Position numbers and translations under genes: made by a program. This document shows positions 23,958-37,619 of a stretch of DNA of 64,000 nt, piece by piece. Origin of the DNA: Mycteria americana. Lineage: Eukaryota > Chordata > Aves > Ciconiiformes > Ciconiidae. Numbering within the stretch: position 1 is the first letter of the stretch; every line of letters starts with the position of its first letter. Under the pieces are notes generated by a model, which was given only the letters and a program-made list of their open reading frames with translations, was not told the DNA's origin and did no database searches. The stretch lies in NCBI RefSeq assembly GCF_035582795.1, contig NC_134366.1:5872828-5936827 (forward strand), written 5' to 3'.

Positions 23958-26697
23958 AGGAGCTAAGGAAGCTCTATTACCACTTCAGAGAGGAAGAAGC
24001 AGGTTGGTTTTGAGCTCTTTGGGGCTGGACCTGGTCTCCCACCACCGCCATGTTTGGGCAACACCAAAAGTGGTGCAGCGCTAATACTGATCACAGTCTC
24101 TTTACACCACACTGACACAAATGACATGACAGAAGTCAGCTGCCGATTTGCCCAGACTTGTGATAATGTAGGACTGGAATTAAAATACCTGTGTTGGTAA
24201 TGACCTCACCACTTCCCCATTGCATCATGCACATGATGTAAATTACTCTGTTATGACTAGTAATGCTTATGGCAGTTACATAACACATAACATGTGTCAT
24301 TTTAAGAGGAGATTTTCCCACTAAAGAGGCCAAAGGTTGTCTCTTGCTCTGCATTTGTTACCAAGAAATAAAAATTAGGTCTATTTTACATGATGCCGTT
24401 CTTTACAGAAACACTGTAATTTCACCTTCCCTCCCAGGCTCCCTCACAGTGAAATTCAGTATAATTATTTTAATAAGAATAATAGCACAATCAAAGTATC
24501 ACTGCTCATTAATGAACTACAATGTCTATCCCTACATACTCCTAGTCCTCAGCAAGCATGAGACAATTCAATCCAGGTGAATGCAGAATCAATGAGAGTT
24601 TGGAAAAGCTGTAGTTCAGCTGGTCTGTAGTAATGAGCCAACCTTCCATCACTCGTTAGGGTGATGGAGCACTCAGAAACTGAAGTTCCTGATGGTAAAT
24701 AAAGTTTGACGGTTACTTTTGCACACCTAGTATGAGGAGTATTGTCAGTTTGCTGCTTGGAAATGAGCACAACCATCTGCAGCGCTGGGCAGTGGCTGCT
24801 GTTCAGAAAAGCAGAAAACCTGTCAAGTGATGAGGATTTAGTTGGTTTATCTAGTGCTTTTGAAAATCACTGTTGTTACCTGTGAAGTGCCTCTGCAGAG
24901 GCCCCTTTTGTCATCTGCTATCACCCCATGGGTATATCCAACCTGGCTTTTATATCGGCTCTTTAGTAGCCCTGCACCTGGGATCAGTGTGGTCCCAGCA
25001 ATGCCAAGCTGTCTTTCAGCTGAGACCCTGCTGAGAGGACATGACAGCAAGGCTCCTTCCACGTCTGCAGGGTCCCACCTGCCCTGCCTTTCTCTCTGGA
25101 GTCCATTCTTCGTTTCATTCATGCCCTCTCACATCCCACTCGTAGAAACCTCTCTCCTTCCTCCTTCCTTGCTACCTCCAGGACACCACTCGCTGCTCTC
25201 AGCTTTATTCTCCCCAGTCACACCTCACATCCTCCGAGGACCAGGCCTTGCTGTTGGCACAGCAGAGCTTGAGAACAGCCAGTTTCTCACCACCAACAAA
25301 AAATGCCAATGGCTCCTCTACACCAGCGCTCCCCTTCTTGCTGCCTCCGCGAGAGTGGGGACCAGGGAGTGGGTGCTGAGACCATAAGCATCGGTGCATC
25401 TCTGGCCAAGGATGCTGCTGCTTGTTGACAGCGGATGCATCTCCGGTGCATGTGGTATGTACCAAGTTCCACCTTGTGGTGACACTGAGAATGGGCTTCT
25501 CCACAAAGCCGTGGCAGCATCTGCAAACCTCCTTGTCTTCCTTATATTGGCTTTTCTTGCCCACTCTATTTCCCTTCCAGGGCGCTTGAAAGGTCCTGCT
25601 GAGCCAGTGGAGGGTGATCTTAAAGTTTCATATAGAAGGACTTCTCCCCAAGTATCATGTTGTGGGTGTCCTTCAAATCACTGCCTAAAACCTTCCTCCC
25701 CTGGCATGCTGGCAAGAAGCCGTATAATGGCAGGTTTCTGGTGCACTGAGATCAGCGCTGTCACCTGCCCAATACTTCTCAGCCCCACTTTCTCTCTGTA
25801 TCCTTTGGCTGTCTCGCCTTGTCTGCAAGGTCTCTGGGAGGAGAATGGTCCCTTCTCAGTTCTGATCAGTCCACGCAGCCCAGGCATCTTTCCCCAAAAC
25901 AGGCTGGCTATATCCAGACTGCCTACTGGGAAGGACTGCAGGCCCATGCCATCACCCAGATCATGCTATGTGCTAGCTTGCTATGGATCAAAACCATGCT
26001 GGGGAATGTGCTGGCAGTTAAACAGTGCAGAGCCCTGGCCCTGGTTTGTATAGACGAAGCCAGGCTGCCTCCTCAGACATTTCACAGACAGTTCAAACTG
26101 TGACCTTTGTTTGTGAAAATCTTCATAAATCTTTCTGCCAGTCTGGGTCGCTCGAAGGGAGCTTGGATCTGTGTACGGCACTGGCTGTGACCCATCAAAA
26201 GCTACTGCTCTGCGCTCTTGATGAAATCCAGGTAAAACACCTAACTAAAGTTCATTGCACTCGGGAACTCAAAACCAGGCTGAAGGTTTGGTTCGGTCGC
26301 TCCACTGGTCCCTCCATCACGGTGCACATAGAGATTTGGCTGCAGAGTGAGAGGCACTAAAACAAACGCTGTCTTGCAGTAAATTACAGCTTTTCCAGTA
26401 GTTGGTGTGAAAAGGGTGGGAAGAAAGTAATTGAAAAGAAGGATATCAACATGATGGATAGGACCAGCACCAACAGGCAGGAGCACCCATGCATCTTAGT
26501 TGCCTAACTCCTAAGTCATGTTTCTGGGCACATGCTGATGAAGATGTTCTCTTCACAAAACCAAAGTCAATTGTAGGTGGGTCCTAGCTTCATTTTTTTA
26601 AGGCCACTTAACAGCTTTTCTTGACATTTTCTTCAGGAGCTGAAATTTCCACAGACGAAATGCAGGTCACTCGCACTGTTCTGCAGCAGGGCAAAAT

Positions 26698-26734
26698 TTG
26701 TGCAATAATTAAATTGCACAATTGAATTATGCAA
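26698..26734. promoter_or_regulatory. Cluster of three C/EBP-like sites, two forming a perfect inverted repeat
   Basis: TTGTGCAAT (26698-26706) and ATTGCACAA (26713-26721) are a perfect 9-bp inverted repeat around AATTAA. TTATGCAA (26727-26734) follows. All three fit the C/EBP consensus TTRNGYAA on one strand or the other. The last also overlaps an ATGCAAA octamer-like core. Candidate enhancer by motif content only. Confidence 0.35.
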
Positions 26735-29700
26735 AACTAGGGAAAAAATCCTCTTTTTTCCACTGATTTATCCGGCATTTCAGCACTCTGTAACTTTAGC
26801 CAAAAACAGCCAACAAGACTTGTTGTGTGGTATCTCAACACAGGGCTTTAAAAGGTGCCCATACAAGGGGCAGCCCAAGGTGTGAGAATTTCCCCACACG
26901 CATTGTCTAAACTGGGTCATTTAAGGTGTGGAAGTATCTCGGTTTAGAATAAACTGTGGCAAAATCTTCTCTACCTGCATAAAGAAAAAGAGAAACCTCC
27001 ATGTTTGACCAAGGTCTGCAGCCTTCCATTCTGGTGGGCTTGACTGAGTAAGGACTGAGACCCTCCACCCACGGTAAGGACCTAGGAGAGGCATGGGCTT
27101 GGGGTTGGTCTCGCAGTATTTAGATATCTGAACAAGGGAGAAGACAGGGTACAATTCACCTGTCTAGATCCCCATAAGCCTCAAATTTCTTGCAGACACC
27201 TACATTTAGCCAGCTGAATCCCACCCTGGATGATCAAATCACCAAGTATTTGTTTGCAGCTTTCCTTCATAAATTCCTGTTTATATATTTTCATCTCCCT
27301 GTAAAGGAAACTATACTTTGCTCCCAAATTATCGACACCTTTGGCTTCCAGAGCTGCCTATCCAGTCAGCTGAGTTTCCGGATCTTGCCATCTCTTCCCC
27401 ATACACCTCTCCCTCTTGCTTTTCCTTGTAGTTGGCTGTATCCTTTAATCTCTGCTACCTGCAGCAGTTTGCCAAGCAACTGCATTGCCTTCTTCCTCCT
27501 CTTTTATTTCCTCATTAAAATCTGTTTTTCCCCAAGCATCTTTTTGCCCCGACTCATCTGCTTTTGGGCCTGATGTTGGGGCTTTGCACACCGGCAACAA
27601 TCTCAAAACCAACTGCAGGCTTTCGTTTTGCTAAAAGACATTGCTCAGATTGGAAATTTAGCACCTTTTGTGTCAAAATAAAAAAAGACACAATATGATT
27701 TTTACCCATCCTGTCTGAAAAAGGGACAAGTTGCATGTTTAATGTAGTGAGAAGTGTCAGCATTGCAAATTGTCCTGCACTACTAGAAACACTATGGCTC
27801 AGAAAACTCCCATGTAACACATCAAGCACAACCTGCATCAAATGGGGTGTGCTAGGAGCATTTTGTTGGTAGGAAAGGAGATCAAAGTCACCGGCTGCTT
27901 CAGAGCAGATCCCAGCTGATCCCAAGTAGCATTACCTCCACCCACGGAGGCTGAAGCCCAGAAGGAGCCTCCTTAGTGCTCCCAGCTAAGAAGGGCAGGT
28001 GGAGATGATTCATTTGGAGATTTAAATCTAGAATTAATCCTCAGGACTAGGTGACAGAATAAACAAGGAAATGGCCTGTTTTGTAGGATTTTACTAACCC
28101 TTCCCTGCTGATTCTCACCCTGGGCTGCGGTAGAGGGCATTCCCATAACGGGGCTGTGGCATTCCCTGCACAATGTACGCAGTGTCTTGGATGAAAAAGT
28201 CAATGTATAAGAAGAAGGCATAGTACAAATTAGCTATTCTATAATCTGTGTGAGCACAAGGGCTCCCAGTTCAGAAACAAACCAACTTCATGAGGTAAGA
28301 GAAAGATTATTAATAGCTCACAGAGACTAGGAGATTCATTGTGTACTAAATGTAGATGACCCTTTATGAAATAAGCAACAAGAAGCCCATCCAGCTGAAT
28401 TAAATGCATTCAAAATAAAAGGCACAGATCATTAAATCACAGCAGCTACTCTGGCTCTGTGGACAAGGGAGCATGCTCAGTTTTCTTCCCAGGACTCAGA
28501 TCTCCATCCAAATGCAGAGTAAACAAAACTATACAAACTTTTCAGAAACTCTCATCTACAGTAATACCCACTTCTGCTACTGGAAGATATCTCAAGTGTC
28601 TCCTACGGACTGTCAGGTATTTTACTGAGACTGAACCATGTGCCTGTGGTTAATTCTGACATGGTAAATACAGCTGTTTTATCTATGTTGGAAAAAAAAG
28701 ATAAACTGAAAGAAAGAAACTGACTTTTAACATACAGCCATAGACAAAACATATCTATAAACCATAATATCTGAGAAATTTCTGACAAACTACATAGCAC
28801 AAGTCTGATCCTGCTAACAAACCAACATGTGAGCAACTTTTCTTGTCTAAGTAGTCTGGCATTCAGAGTGACTTTGGCACTTGTGTGTGTTATGTGTCAA
28901 GGAATTTCAGTAAATACCTTTTTAAAAGCTTGGCTCATTCAACACTTGTGTATTTTTTTGCTTGAGACAAGAAAATAGATTAACAAACAGCCACTGAATT
29001 CTTCTTGGTTCCTAACCCCAGAAGACTAAATAATATTCACTGAAAAATGACCCACAGGCCAGAATAGGAAATATTTTAATAGTTCCAGATGTATTTCTTA
29101 GCTTTCTTTCCCCAGTGGTTATATAATGAATGAGATACCTACAAAAACTATAGCATTAACCTCTGTTTCACCTTCCTGTCAGATTTCTAGCATCTGGGAA
29201 AATCAGAGGGAAGATTTCTTGAGCCTGGGGGAATCTTTTCACATTTCTTCTGGTAATGCTAAACTGATTGTGTTTATGGTCAATCACTTATTGCTCTATT
29301 AGTTTATTTTTGCTCATAGCTCATCTATAGTAAGAAAGCACCTACCATGAAATAAATATAAGCACTGTAGACTTTTGCCATTTCTGTGGGATCACAATAT
29401 CCCATTTCAATCTGTAGCTATCACAGCCCTGAGTTGTTTCTGCTCATCAGAGTAAGTGAAATACAATGAAGAGGTCACAAAGCAATATATTAAAGTAAGA
29501 CGAGGGAATAAGGGATATTTCATTACCCTGTCTATCAGACAAGCCTCCCAGTCTTGGTACCAATTGAATCTTCTTAAATCTCACTTGCTGGAAGGGCAGA
29601 GAGGATTTCTTCTTTTTTAGAAACATTACTTATTTTGTACTTAACATTTCTAGAGTCTTGGGGGCAGACCCTGACCTGAGGTGATTTATCCTGGCTCTGC

Positions 29701-30109
29701 TGTCTTCAACAGAGCCCAGAGAGTTTACTCAGTTGAGCATCTGTCCCACTCTCAGTTTCACCACAAAGGGGAGGAGATTCGGATCAACTTTTCTGGACTT
29801 GCAGACACTTATCCAGACAAGACACCCTTTCTACCAACAGTTAACCCCATTAACAGAGAAAAATCTGTCATCTCTCTCTGTAACACCAAATAAATGCTGC
29901 ATTACTTCCAAATGAGAGAATGGGGAGGCAAAGGAGGGGGGAGAGGAGAGGAGGAAAAATAAAGCTCTTGGACAAGATAAGAGAACTGAAATGCAAGAAC
30001 ATTTCTACAGACTTACTGTTGCAAGCGAAGAAAGTGCCATTCGATTCCATTGCTGCAAAACAAGCCGATATGCAGCAGCAGAAAGGGCTCCGGGAAACAG
30101 CTGTGCCCA

Positions 30110-30540
30110 GATGTTAGCGCTGGCCCGGGGTGGAAGCCAGACCCGCAAGGCTCCCCCTGCTCTTTGCTCCAGTAATCCCCAACGTCAGCTCCCTTCAGAG
30201 AGGCCTGCTCCTTCCCTTCAGCTGGAAATGCGTCTTCACTATGACTCCTCATTTATTTCTCTCCGGCATCCGCACGCCACTGCCTGCCCAGCGCATTGAC
30301 TGAGGCCAAGCGCCGGAGCCCCAGCACCGCGCTGGCCCTGGCTCCTCCCCGCTGAAATCTGGCGTCTTCACCGCTGGCCCAACCTCCTGCTTTTGCTACC
30401 GCTGCAGCTTGACAACGATGCCTCTTTTCCTGTTGCTGGCACATTTTCACGCTCCGCTCCTTTCTGGCAAGGCTTCCAGAAGACACTCGAGTGTTGCAAA
30501 TCTGACCTCCGTGGTCCGCAAATCAACGAAAGGGCCTTAA
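30110..30540. promoter_or_regulatory. Orphan CpG-rich patch in intergenic DNA
   Basis: Compared with the AT-rich flanks, this patch is GC-rich with repeated CpG (for example GCGCTGGCCCGGGG near 30117, CCGGCATCCGCACGCC near 30262 and GCGCCGGAGCCCC near 30310). It resembles a small CpG island about 9 kb upstream of PLCD1 exon 1 and 18 kb upstream of DLEC1. No exon is recognisable. It may be an alternative promoter, a non-coding RNA start, or simply GC-rich DNA. Confidence 0.35.
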
Positions 30541-33110
30541 ACAGATGCCAGTGATCGGAGTCTAGGTCTGAAGGGCTTTTAGACAGTGGTAGGGGCATAT
30601 TTCTTTTCACAGGGGAAAAAAAAAAACAGGTCAGAAATTGCCAATGTAGAAATAGAGGCTGTAACCACAAACGCTTGCAGAGGCATGAGCTTAAAGCAGA
30701 AGAAAAGTTACAAGCTTTGCATCTGAAACAGCGAGACAGAAAGCAGAAAAAAATGCACCGTCCTGAGGCTTTTACTGAGTGGAACTGATTTCTTGCACTC
30801 TGTTCCCTCCTCTTGGATTAGATATTTTTTAAGGGTAGGAAGACGATGCTGGTAAACAGGGAGGGGGAAAAAAAGGGAATCCAGTGTGGGAAAACAAAGT
30901 TACCCTCTACTTGAATGTTTGGGGGATGTTTTCAGTTATTGTTTTGTTGTTGTTTATTTCCGTTTCTGGTTACTTAGGTTATCTTGATGCAAACAATTAA
31001 TGGAGTTGTCGGTAGATTCAAAGCCCTTGCTTCTCAGCAGCTGTAAACCTGGCAGCTCCGCTGACAGAAGGGAAAAGTCCCTCTTTGATGGTGACAGATC
31101 TGGGAGGCACACGGTGAAAAACACTTTGGGACTAGGACTGTTTGCCCCTCCCTGCCAGGAACTGGGCTGCTCCTTTGAGAGCCCAGATGTTTCTCTCAGA
31201 TAGTTTTACAGTCCACAAATATAGGGCTGCTGCCACCACCCAAGGAAAATTGCCCTATATAGCAAAACTCCTCTGTACTAGTACAAAACTACCAAAACCA
31301 AAGAAGTGGAGAAAATAAAGAGCAGAGATTTCACCCCATCACTCCGCAAAAGCCCACCCTTCTATCTCATGGCCACCACCATGGCATGGGGGGGCTGACC
31401 TCCTGCTAGACACTTGCAAACCCACAGACAAGGAGACATTGACTCGGACAGGGGCAAACTGTTTGGCAGCAAGGTCGGCTGCTGGCAGGGAGGACAGCAG
31501 CTGGAGGCACCCAAGAGATTCCTCGTACAGCCTTAAAAGCCTCAAGGCAGGGGGATTTCTGGAGGACACCACCAAAACCCTTTCAGCTGATGGGGAAGAG
31601 TACTGGAGGGAGTGTACAAGAGGCTGGTGGATGAGTCAGCCAGACTGGAAACTCCGGTAAAGCTGAGGTGACGAGGATATTATGGTTTTCACAAGAGAGG
31701 AAAAGTAGAGAAGGGCAGTTTGAAAGTGGTGACGGGAAATGGCATTATAGTAACTCCTTCGCTCTTCTCTATATCACACCCCATTGCGTCCTCATGCTGC
31801 CTGACATAAGCCCCTCACTTAGAAACGTACCGGCCAGCATCCCTATGCCCTCTGTGGCCAAGAGGGGAGATGTAAGAGCGTTACGTTAGTCCCAGAAACG
31901 ATGAAGACCATATTTTGGATAGAGCCCCTTTACAGGACCACAGTGCACAATGGCACCAAGATGTGACCATAGCTCCCCTGCACCGCTGTGAACACCACCG
32001 TGATTGCACTGACTGCCTCAGGCTGGACAAAGCATTGCCAAGCGAGCGAGACTGAGTTTCTCTGCCATCATGCCTTGAGATCTGAAGACGATCCCCTGCA
32101 TTTACCCCTTCATGACAGCCCACTGTATCTTCTTGTGCTTCCTTCTTGCCGTGCTGCATTCTCCATGATGACAGCAAGTGGTAGCAGAAACGGTGCCTGT
32201 CAGGAGGATTCACAAAACCTTGCCCAACTTTTCACTTTTCCCCATTACACTTACTCTCCCTGCTTCTGTACACGTCCAGGAGCATCACCATTTTGGCTAT
32301 GTTGAGTGCTTTGGCACCTTTCTGCCACCCTAAGCTAAGTCACCACTATTCCTAAATCTTGATGGGCTTGATGTTGTATGTGTGCTCAGAGCAAGCCTGG
32401 CACTTGCAGACAGCCTTGCATTCCTTGCATTCGTCAGAAAGTACAGCAGTCACCATCAGAGCCAGTGATACCCTGCAGCAAACACCCAGAAGCTGAGGTC
32501 ACACAGCACAGGTCTCATCAGAGCCTTGTTTCAGAAGGCAACAGTCCTTTTAGCTATTTTTCTGCATGCACACCATATGTGCTTGAATTGCCTTTCCTTT
32601 GCATTGCTGAAACCAATATATGTCCAGAATAACAATGAAACCAAAGTGACGTGAGGAGCTACTGGGCTTCTGTGAGCTGCAGAAATCCTACTAACAAACA
32701 ATATTCTAAGAATAATATAGCAGTTTAGGAATGTCATATGAATCAAGTCTCTGATCCCCATTTTGGATCACTGCACTTATTGTATTCCTTCCCGGTTTGG
32801 ATTTTGGCAGATCCAGAAGGTGCAATGTGCGAAGGGGGATTGCCCTCTGCCTAGTTAAACCAGCATCACAGCTGAGTGGCAAGTTTAAAACTGGTTGACA
32901 GAACTGCAAACAGTCAGTGTTCATCTGGAAGCCCTAAGAAAGCAATTCATTTTATAACAAAATGTGTAATTAAGATACACTGCAGCCGACTGTCACTGTA
33001 TATTTGCTTGTTTTTTAAAAGCTGTCTGAATTTCTGACTGCTTCTTCCCTGTGCTGAATACAGCTCCTAAGCTCTATCCACCAACTTGCTCACATCCAGT
33101 TTTGTGGCTC

Positions 33111-33127
33111 TTGATCTTCAAGATCAA
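33111..33127. repeat. Perfect 8-bp-arm palindrome
   Basis: TTGATCTT-C-AAGATCAA. The AGATCAA arms resemble TCF/LEF half-cores, but such a short palindrome can be chance. Confidence 0.6.
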
Positions 33128-36100
33128 ACCAGGATTTGAAGGGGAGAGTTCAGTATGATTAAAATTAAACAGCACTGCTTTGGGCATGTTGTCTCTACTC
33201 ACAGCAGCAATGCTGTTGCTAAGGGTCAAAGTTAAATACATACAATTTATTCTGAGCAGATCAGTCCCAGCATCCATAAGGCGGCATTTCGATACCTTTT
33301 TCAGGCACTGTAGGTTTGTCTTCTCTGCTTTAAAAATTATCTCTTACAGTGAGATAACAACAGCACTGTAAAATCTTTTATTTTATTGCAAGGTAACTGA
33401 GCAAGGTGATTGCATACTCTCTGCCCATGCTGACTTAGCTCTATTCATTCCTTGATAAAATTGCCTCCTCCAGGATTTTACAGCAGGCGAGTTAACATGC
33501 ACTGATTGTTTCGCAGGAGGAACACACCTTTTGTAGCAATGAAGACAAAACCTAACAGAAAAACCTGCTTTCCTGAATTCCACAAATATATTATAGATTA
33601 CAAGGAGGGCTGGATTTATTCCCTCTGGATTCCTGTGGGCACCACCCGCAAGCAGTGACTTCACCGCTGAGCCCAGCTTGGTGTCTCCCAGCTTTCTGCA
33701 CACTGCAGGTTATTACATTTAATGGCTCCCCGAGACTTAGGAAGCCGCTTTATTTCCCTGCCTTTGTTCTCATGGATTTTAATCCCCCAAATCACCCTGC
33801 CGGGCTGAAGAGGAATGTGAGGAATTCCCTGTGGCACCTCAGCCACATGTTTCTCCACCTTTCCAGTGTTCCTCGGAGTCAGGATCCTGGCTGCCCACAG
33901 CTATACCTGGACCTAAGCTCCTCCTCACTACCTTCCCAAAAGGAAGGCAAGGTTGGGGTGAAAAAGCAGAATACCAATAAAAATTAAAATGATAGGATAA
34001 CGGCATGTAAATCAAGGAGAGGAGCAGGCAGTTGTTGTAGGGCTTCCTGGCCTCGATGCACAGGGTTTGTTCTCCTTGTTTGCATGCGTAGGAGCTATAG
34101 GATGGGACCGGTATGCAGAATAATGCATTAAAGGGAATATTTAGAAATGCCAGTGCAGGAGGGAGAGAATAGGAAAGGCCCCAAAGTCTATATCGCAAAA
34201 TTTTCTCAGGTGTGGAAAGAAACCTAGACATGGCAATGACTCAAGAAATAAGCAGCCTGTTATTTTTTGTTCCTTTCTCCTCCGTCTTTCCCCTCCAAGG
34301 GAAATTCTCCCTTGAGGTTCTCAAGGGAGGGACGGCACAGCTCCTCCATCCTGCTCCCAGCCCTCCCCTCCCCTCAGCTGCAGGAGAGGGCTCCCAGGGC
34401 TGGAGGAGGGACCAGGATTCCCATTTCTCAGTCGCACCGGAGAGGGGTGCAGGGAGGATGCATTTCCTGAGCAGGAATCTCTGAACAGGAAGAGGCCAGA
34501 GGTGCTGTGAGATCCTCCTTGGGGCTCCTCTCTGGACTATGGATTTGCTGCATAAACATGCCTGTGGCAGTGGGAGCTAAGGAGCTGCTGCTCCCAAGTT
34601 GCTCTCAGGGTGGGGAGATGAGGGTCCTGGGAGGAGAGAGGAAGAGAGGACATATTGCAATACATGCATCATCCTCCTGGACTATCACAAAAGGCCTTTT
34701 CTCAGTCCTGAGCTTCAGGCTCATGCCAGTGACAACTCTGGTACCCCCAAATCGTGATTAAAGGAGGCACAAAGGCCTCACAAAGCCCATTTTGCTCCAC
34801 AGCCCCTTTAATTTGGCTTAGCCACAGCCCAGACTTGGACTCAAAGACCTCCAAGCAAAGACAGCAAGAACTGAGCCACACTCAGCTCTTTGCTGCGGCT
34901 GTTTAAGACAGGCCCTTTCATTGCACCAATTCAGCTTCCAGCCAAAGGGACTCAATCACCAAAGCGCACACCATCAGACAAAGGCAATTACATTTCAAAT
35001 TAATAGAAAACCCCAAAATCTGTTTTGTGCACCCTGCTTTTTTCTTGTCCATACCATCATTTTCTGAGCTCATCAAGAAGCAGAGTCAGGACATTTCTGG
35101 CCTGGAGACAGGCTGTGGGATTGGCACAGCCTTCCCAAAGCAAAGCTGCCACTTTTCTAAAGAGCGCAAGGTCAGCACCATGATACTTTACCAAGCGACA
35201 AGTTCTAAAGCCAGGACACACCTCAATGAACCCACTTGCTCTCGAGCCATATAAGTGAGCTTGAAAGGAATTAAATGTCAGGCTGGGCGAGAAGCCTGCC
35301 TCCCTCTGTAACCCACCCTCTAAAATGTGTCTACACAGCTTGCCAAAATCATCAGCTGAACTAGAGTTGGGCAAAGTCACGGAGAACTCCCTTTTCTCAC
35401 AGACCTTTGCATTCTCCTCTTTTGTTTGTGCATGCACAGCCCATCCCAGGCAGCAAAGAGCATTTGCAGTGTTCAAAGCCAAAAATGTTCGCAGGGTTCG
35501 ATTCAACAGCGAACCCTAAATCACAGCAAACCCAAAGCAAAGCAGTTTACCTGTCTCCACTCCGAAAGCATGACTCAAGTGTTGGTCTAATTGTACAGAG
35601 TGGAAGGAGTAGCTTTTCATCTCAGAGGAATGCTACACCACCCGATCACCAAGTATTTCCTATGCAGAAGAGGCTTCCTGTCTCCCTCTGCCTTTCAGAC
35701 TCTCACACACACCCTCCTCATCACACAGAAATGTTCCCAACCGCCTCTCCCAAAGATAACAGCAAGGTGCTTTGTTTGCTTTGCAAAAATGACTCAGGAT
35801 TTCTGCTGCTGTGACACAGCAGGAGCGCGAGAAGCATTTGAGAGTTATATGGCCAGCGGGGAGCTTTGGTAGCCACGTGTTATTTTTTTGTCAGCAGGAG
35901 AATTACTGAAACCAGCACAAAAGAAAATGTCATATTAAATAGAGTTCCTGTCAATGCAGAAGCGGGACTGGAATTTTTCAGATACTTCTGTTATGGTCTG
36001 GATGTTCATTGAACTGTTTTTTCATGTCTTTTCCCAGTCTGTTTACTGTTTTAGATGGGGTGTCTTACCATCCTCAGGTCATCTGGTCTCTCTACATTGA

Positions 36101-36889
36101 ACTGTCATGTAAATAAGTCAATAATAGATGGACAGCAAAATGTAAATGCCTTTTACATTTTGGGAACTGCTCAGGGGTCTTATTAAGTAATATATACATC
36201 AGTTTGGAAGGCCAGCTCCAGTAACCCTGATGACTCACCTTTTGTAAAGGTATCATTACTCTTGTTATCAGTACTGTCTTTCATTAGGTGGACATAGTTC
36301 TTGTTGATTAACAGGTTGCGCTTCCTGCCTATGCAAGATCTGGGATTCAAAGGACTGATCCTGCCACTGAGTCTGCTCCATCCAACATTTAGCTGTCGGC
36401 GAATTTTCCCAACACTGCCAGGTTCCTGGCAGCTGCTGGTCCTTCACCTGCAAGAAACACGTTGCAGTGTGGGGAAGAGCAGCCCTATGGCTTGGCAAGA
36501 GCTGGCAGAGCTTTTGAAATCAGGTTCCCTTAGGAGATAAATTGGAAAAAGCTCAGGAGTGGGATTTACGACTCTGCAAGAACAGTGAGATTATTGGGTT
36601 TGTGGACAACTGACTGGACAAAGTAATTCACTGTAGTTTATAAACTAGACTGGAATGGAATTAACACAACACAGTATCATAAAGTTCAGAAAACGGGTAG
36701 GACAGCCAGATGCCTTGTTTATCGCCACGGACAGCTGTGCCAAAATATCTTCAGACTGAATGATGTTGAAGTATACATCTGCATTTAAACCATTTATTGC
36801 AACAGTTACTCCCATTCAGGAGAGTAGTACATGGCCACAGGAAAAAGAAGCGACAGATGCTGGGACGTGTAAAGCTAAACCTGTTGCTG

Positions 36890-36960
36890 GCATAATCCCA
36901 TACAAGTCCCATTAAAATTAATGAGGTATTTCTGCTTGAGCAGAAGATAAATTTGACTTA
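36890..36960. repeat. Possible fragment of the 'CCATTGAAGTCAATGGG'-type sauropsid repeat
   Basis: AGTCCCATTAAAATTAATGA followed by TATTTCTGCTTGAGCAG resembles the central palindrome of this repeat class with several substitutions. Weak evidence. Confidence 0.25.
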
Positions 36961-37605
36961 TTAAGCCAGAAATATGCCTGCCTGACTCTGTACATCTTAA
37001 GTATTTGGAGGGGTTTTCCCTCCTCTTAGTATGAGTAATCAAGAGCAGCTCTAACCACCAAATAGAGCAGTAAAACAATCAAAAGTGTCATCTATTGGTC
37101 ACAATTAAAGACTTAAAAAGTTACCAGCTCAACAAGTCTCACATTGATTTCAGACTGAAAAATTATATGAAAATAGAGGAAAAAGCAAGGTTATGCATAA
37201 GATTTGGGAATAAAAGACCTAGGTTTCTCTAGTTATTCCAAAAAGCTCATTATAACTCTAGGAATTTCAGTATAAAGGAGACACTTAAATAATTTGACCT
37301 CTGTCCAATAGTGCTAAGTATGATTTAGACATCTCACTAACTTTGTCTTCAGACTAATTTTAATTTGTGTTGGAAGTTTTATTTCATATTTGTTTACCTA
37401 ATTTCTGTCACTACAAGAGAGATTTATGAGTGTCTGAGGGTCATTTTTGTGCATTTCTGTGCTTTAACAAATTTAGGCTTAAGTGAGCCCTCTAATGTTG
37501 AATTCCCTGACTTTAAATATTTTTATTCTGGGATAATGAAAATGTCTTTACCAGAGAGCTGTACAGAAAAGTACATTTAGTCTTAAACACTTATTAGCAA
37601 GATTT

Positions 37606-37619
37606 GGGGGGGGGGGGGG
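37606..37619 (+). repeat. Homopolymer of 14 G
   Basis: Fourteen consecutive G residues follow GATTT. This is prone to sequencing and replication slippage. Confidence 0.95.

Larger units (their letters stand above)
20961..30100. other. Intergenic, PLCD1-proximal part
   Basis: No gene recognised on either strand. It contains the PLCD1 upstream region, a MIR-like fragment, two CR1 remnants in opposite orientation, a palindromic sauropsid-type repeat and a C/EBP motif cluster. Frames such as 24842-25387 and 25394-26053 on the plus strand show no family resemblance and no splice-supported homology. Confidence 0.6.

Noticed and set aside
25394..26053. A 219-codon plus-strand frame with a hydrophobic segment
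   Set aside because: No recognisable family, and overlapping frames on both strands point to a locally stop-poor GC-rich stretch.
35057..35506. A 149-codon minus-strand frame that looks protein-like
   Set aside because: Its first codon is TTG, not ATG; no homology recognised; overlapping frames exist on the other strand.
37606..37619. G14 run as a possible G-quadruplex
   Set aside because: An uninterrupted homopolymer is more simply a slippage tract or a sequencing-sensitive site; no surrounding G-runs support a regulated structure.
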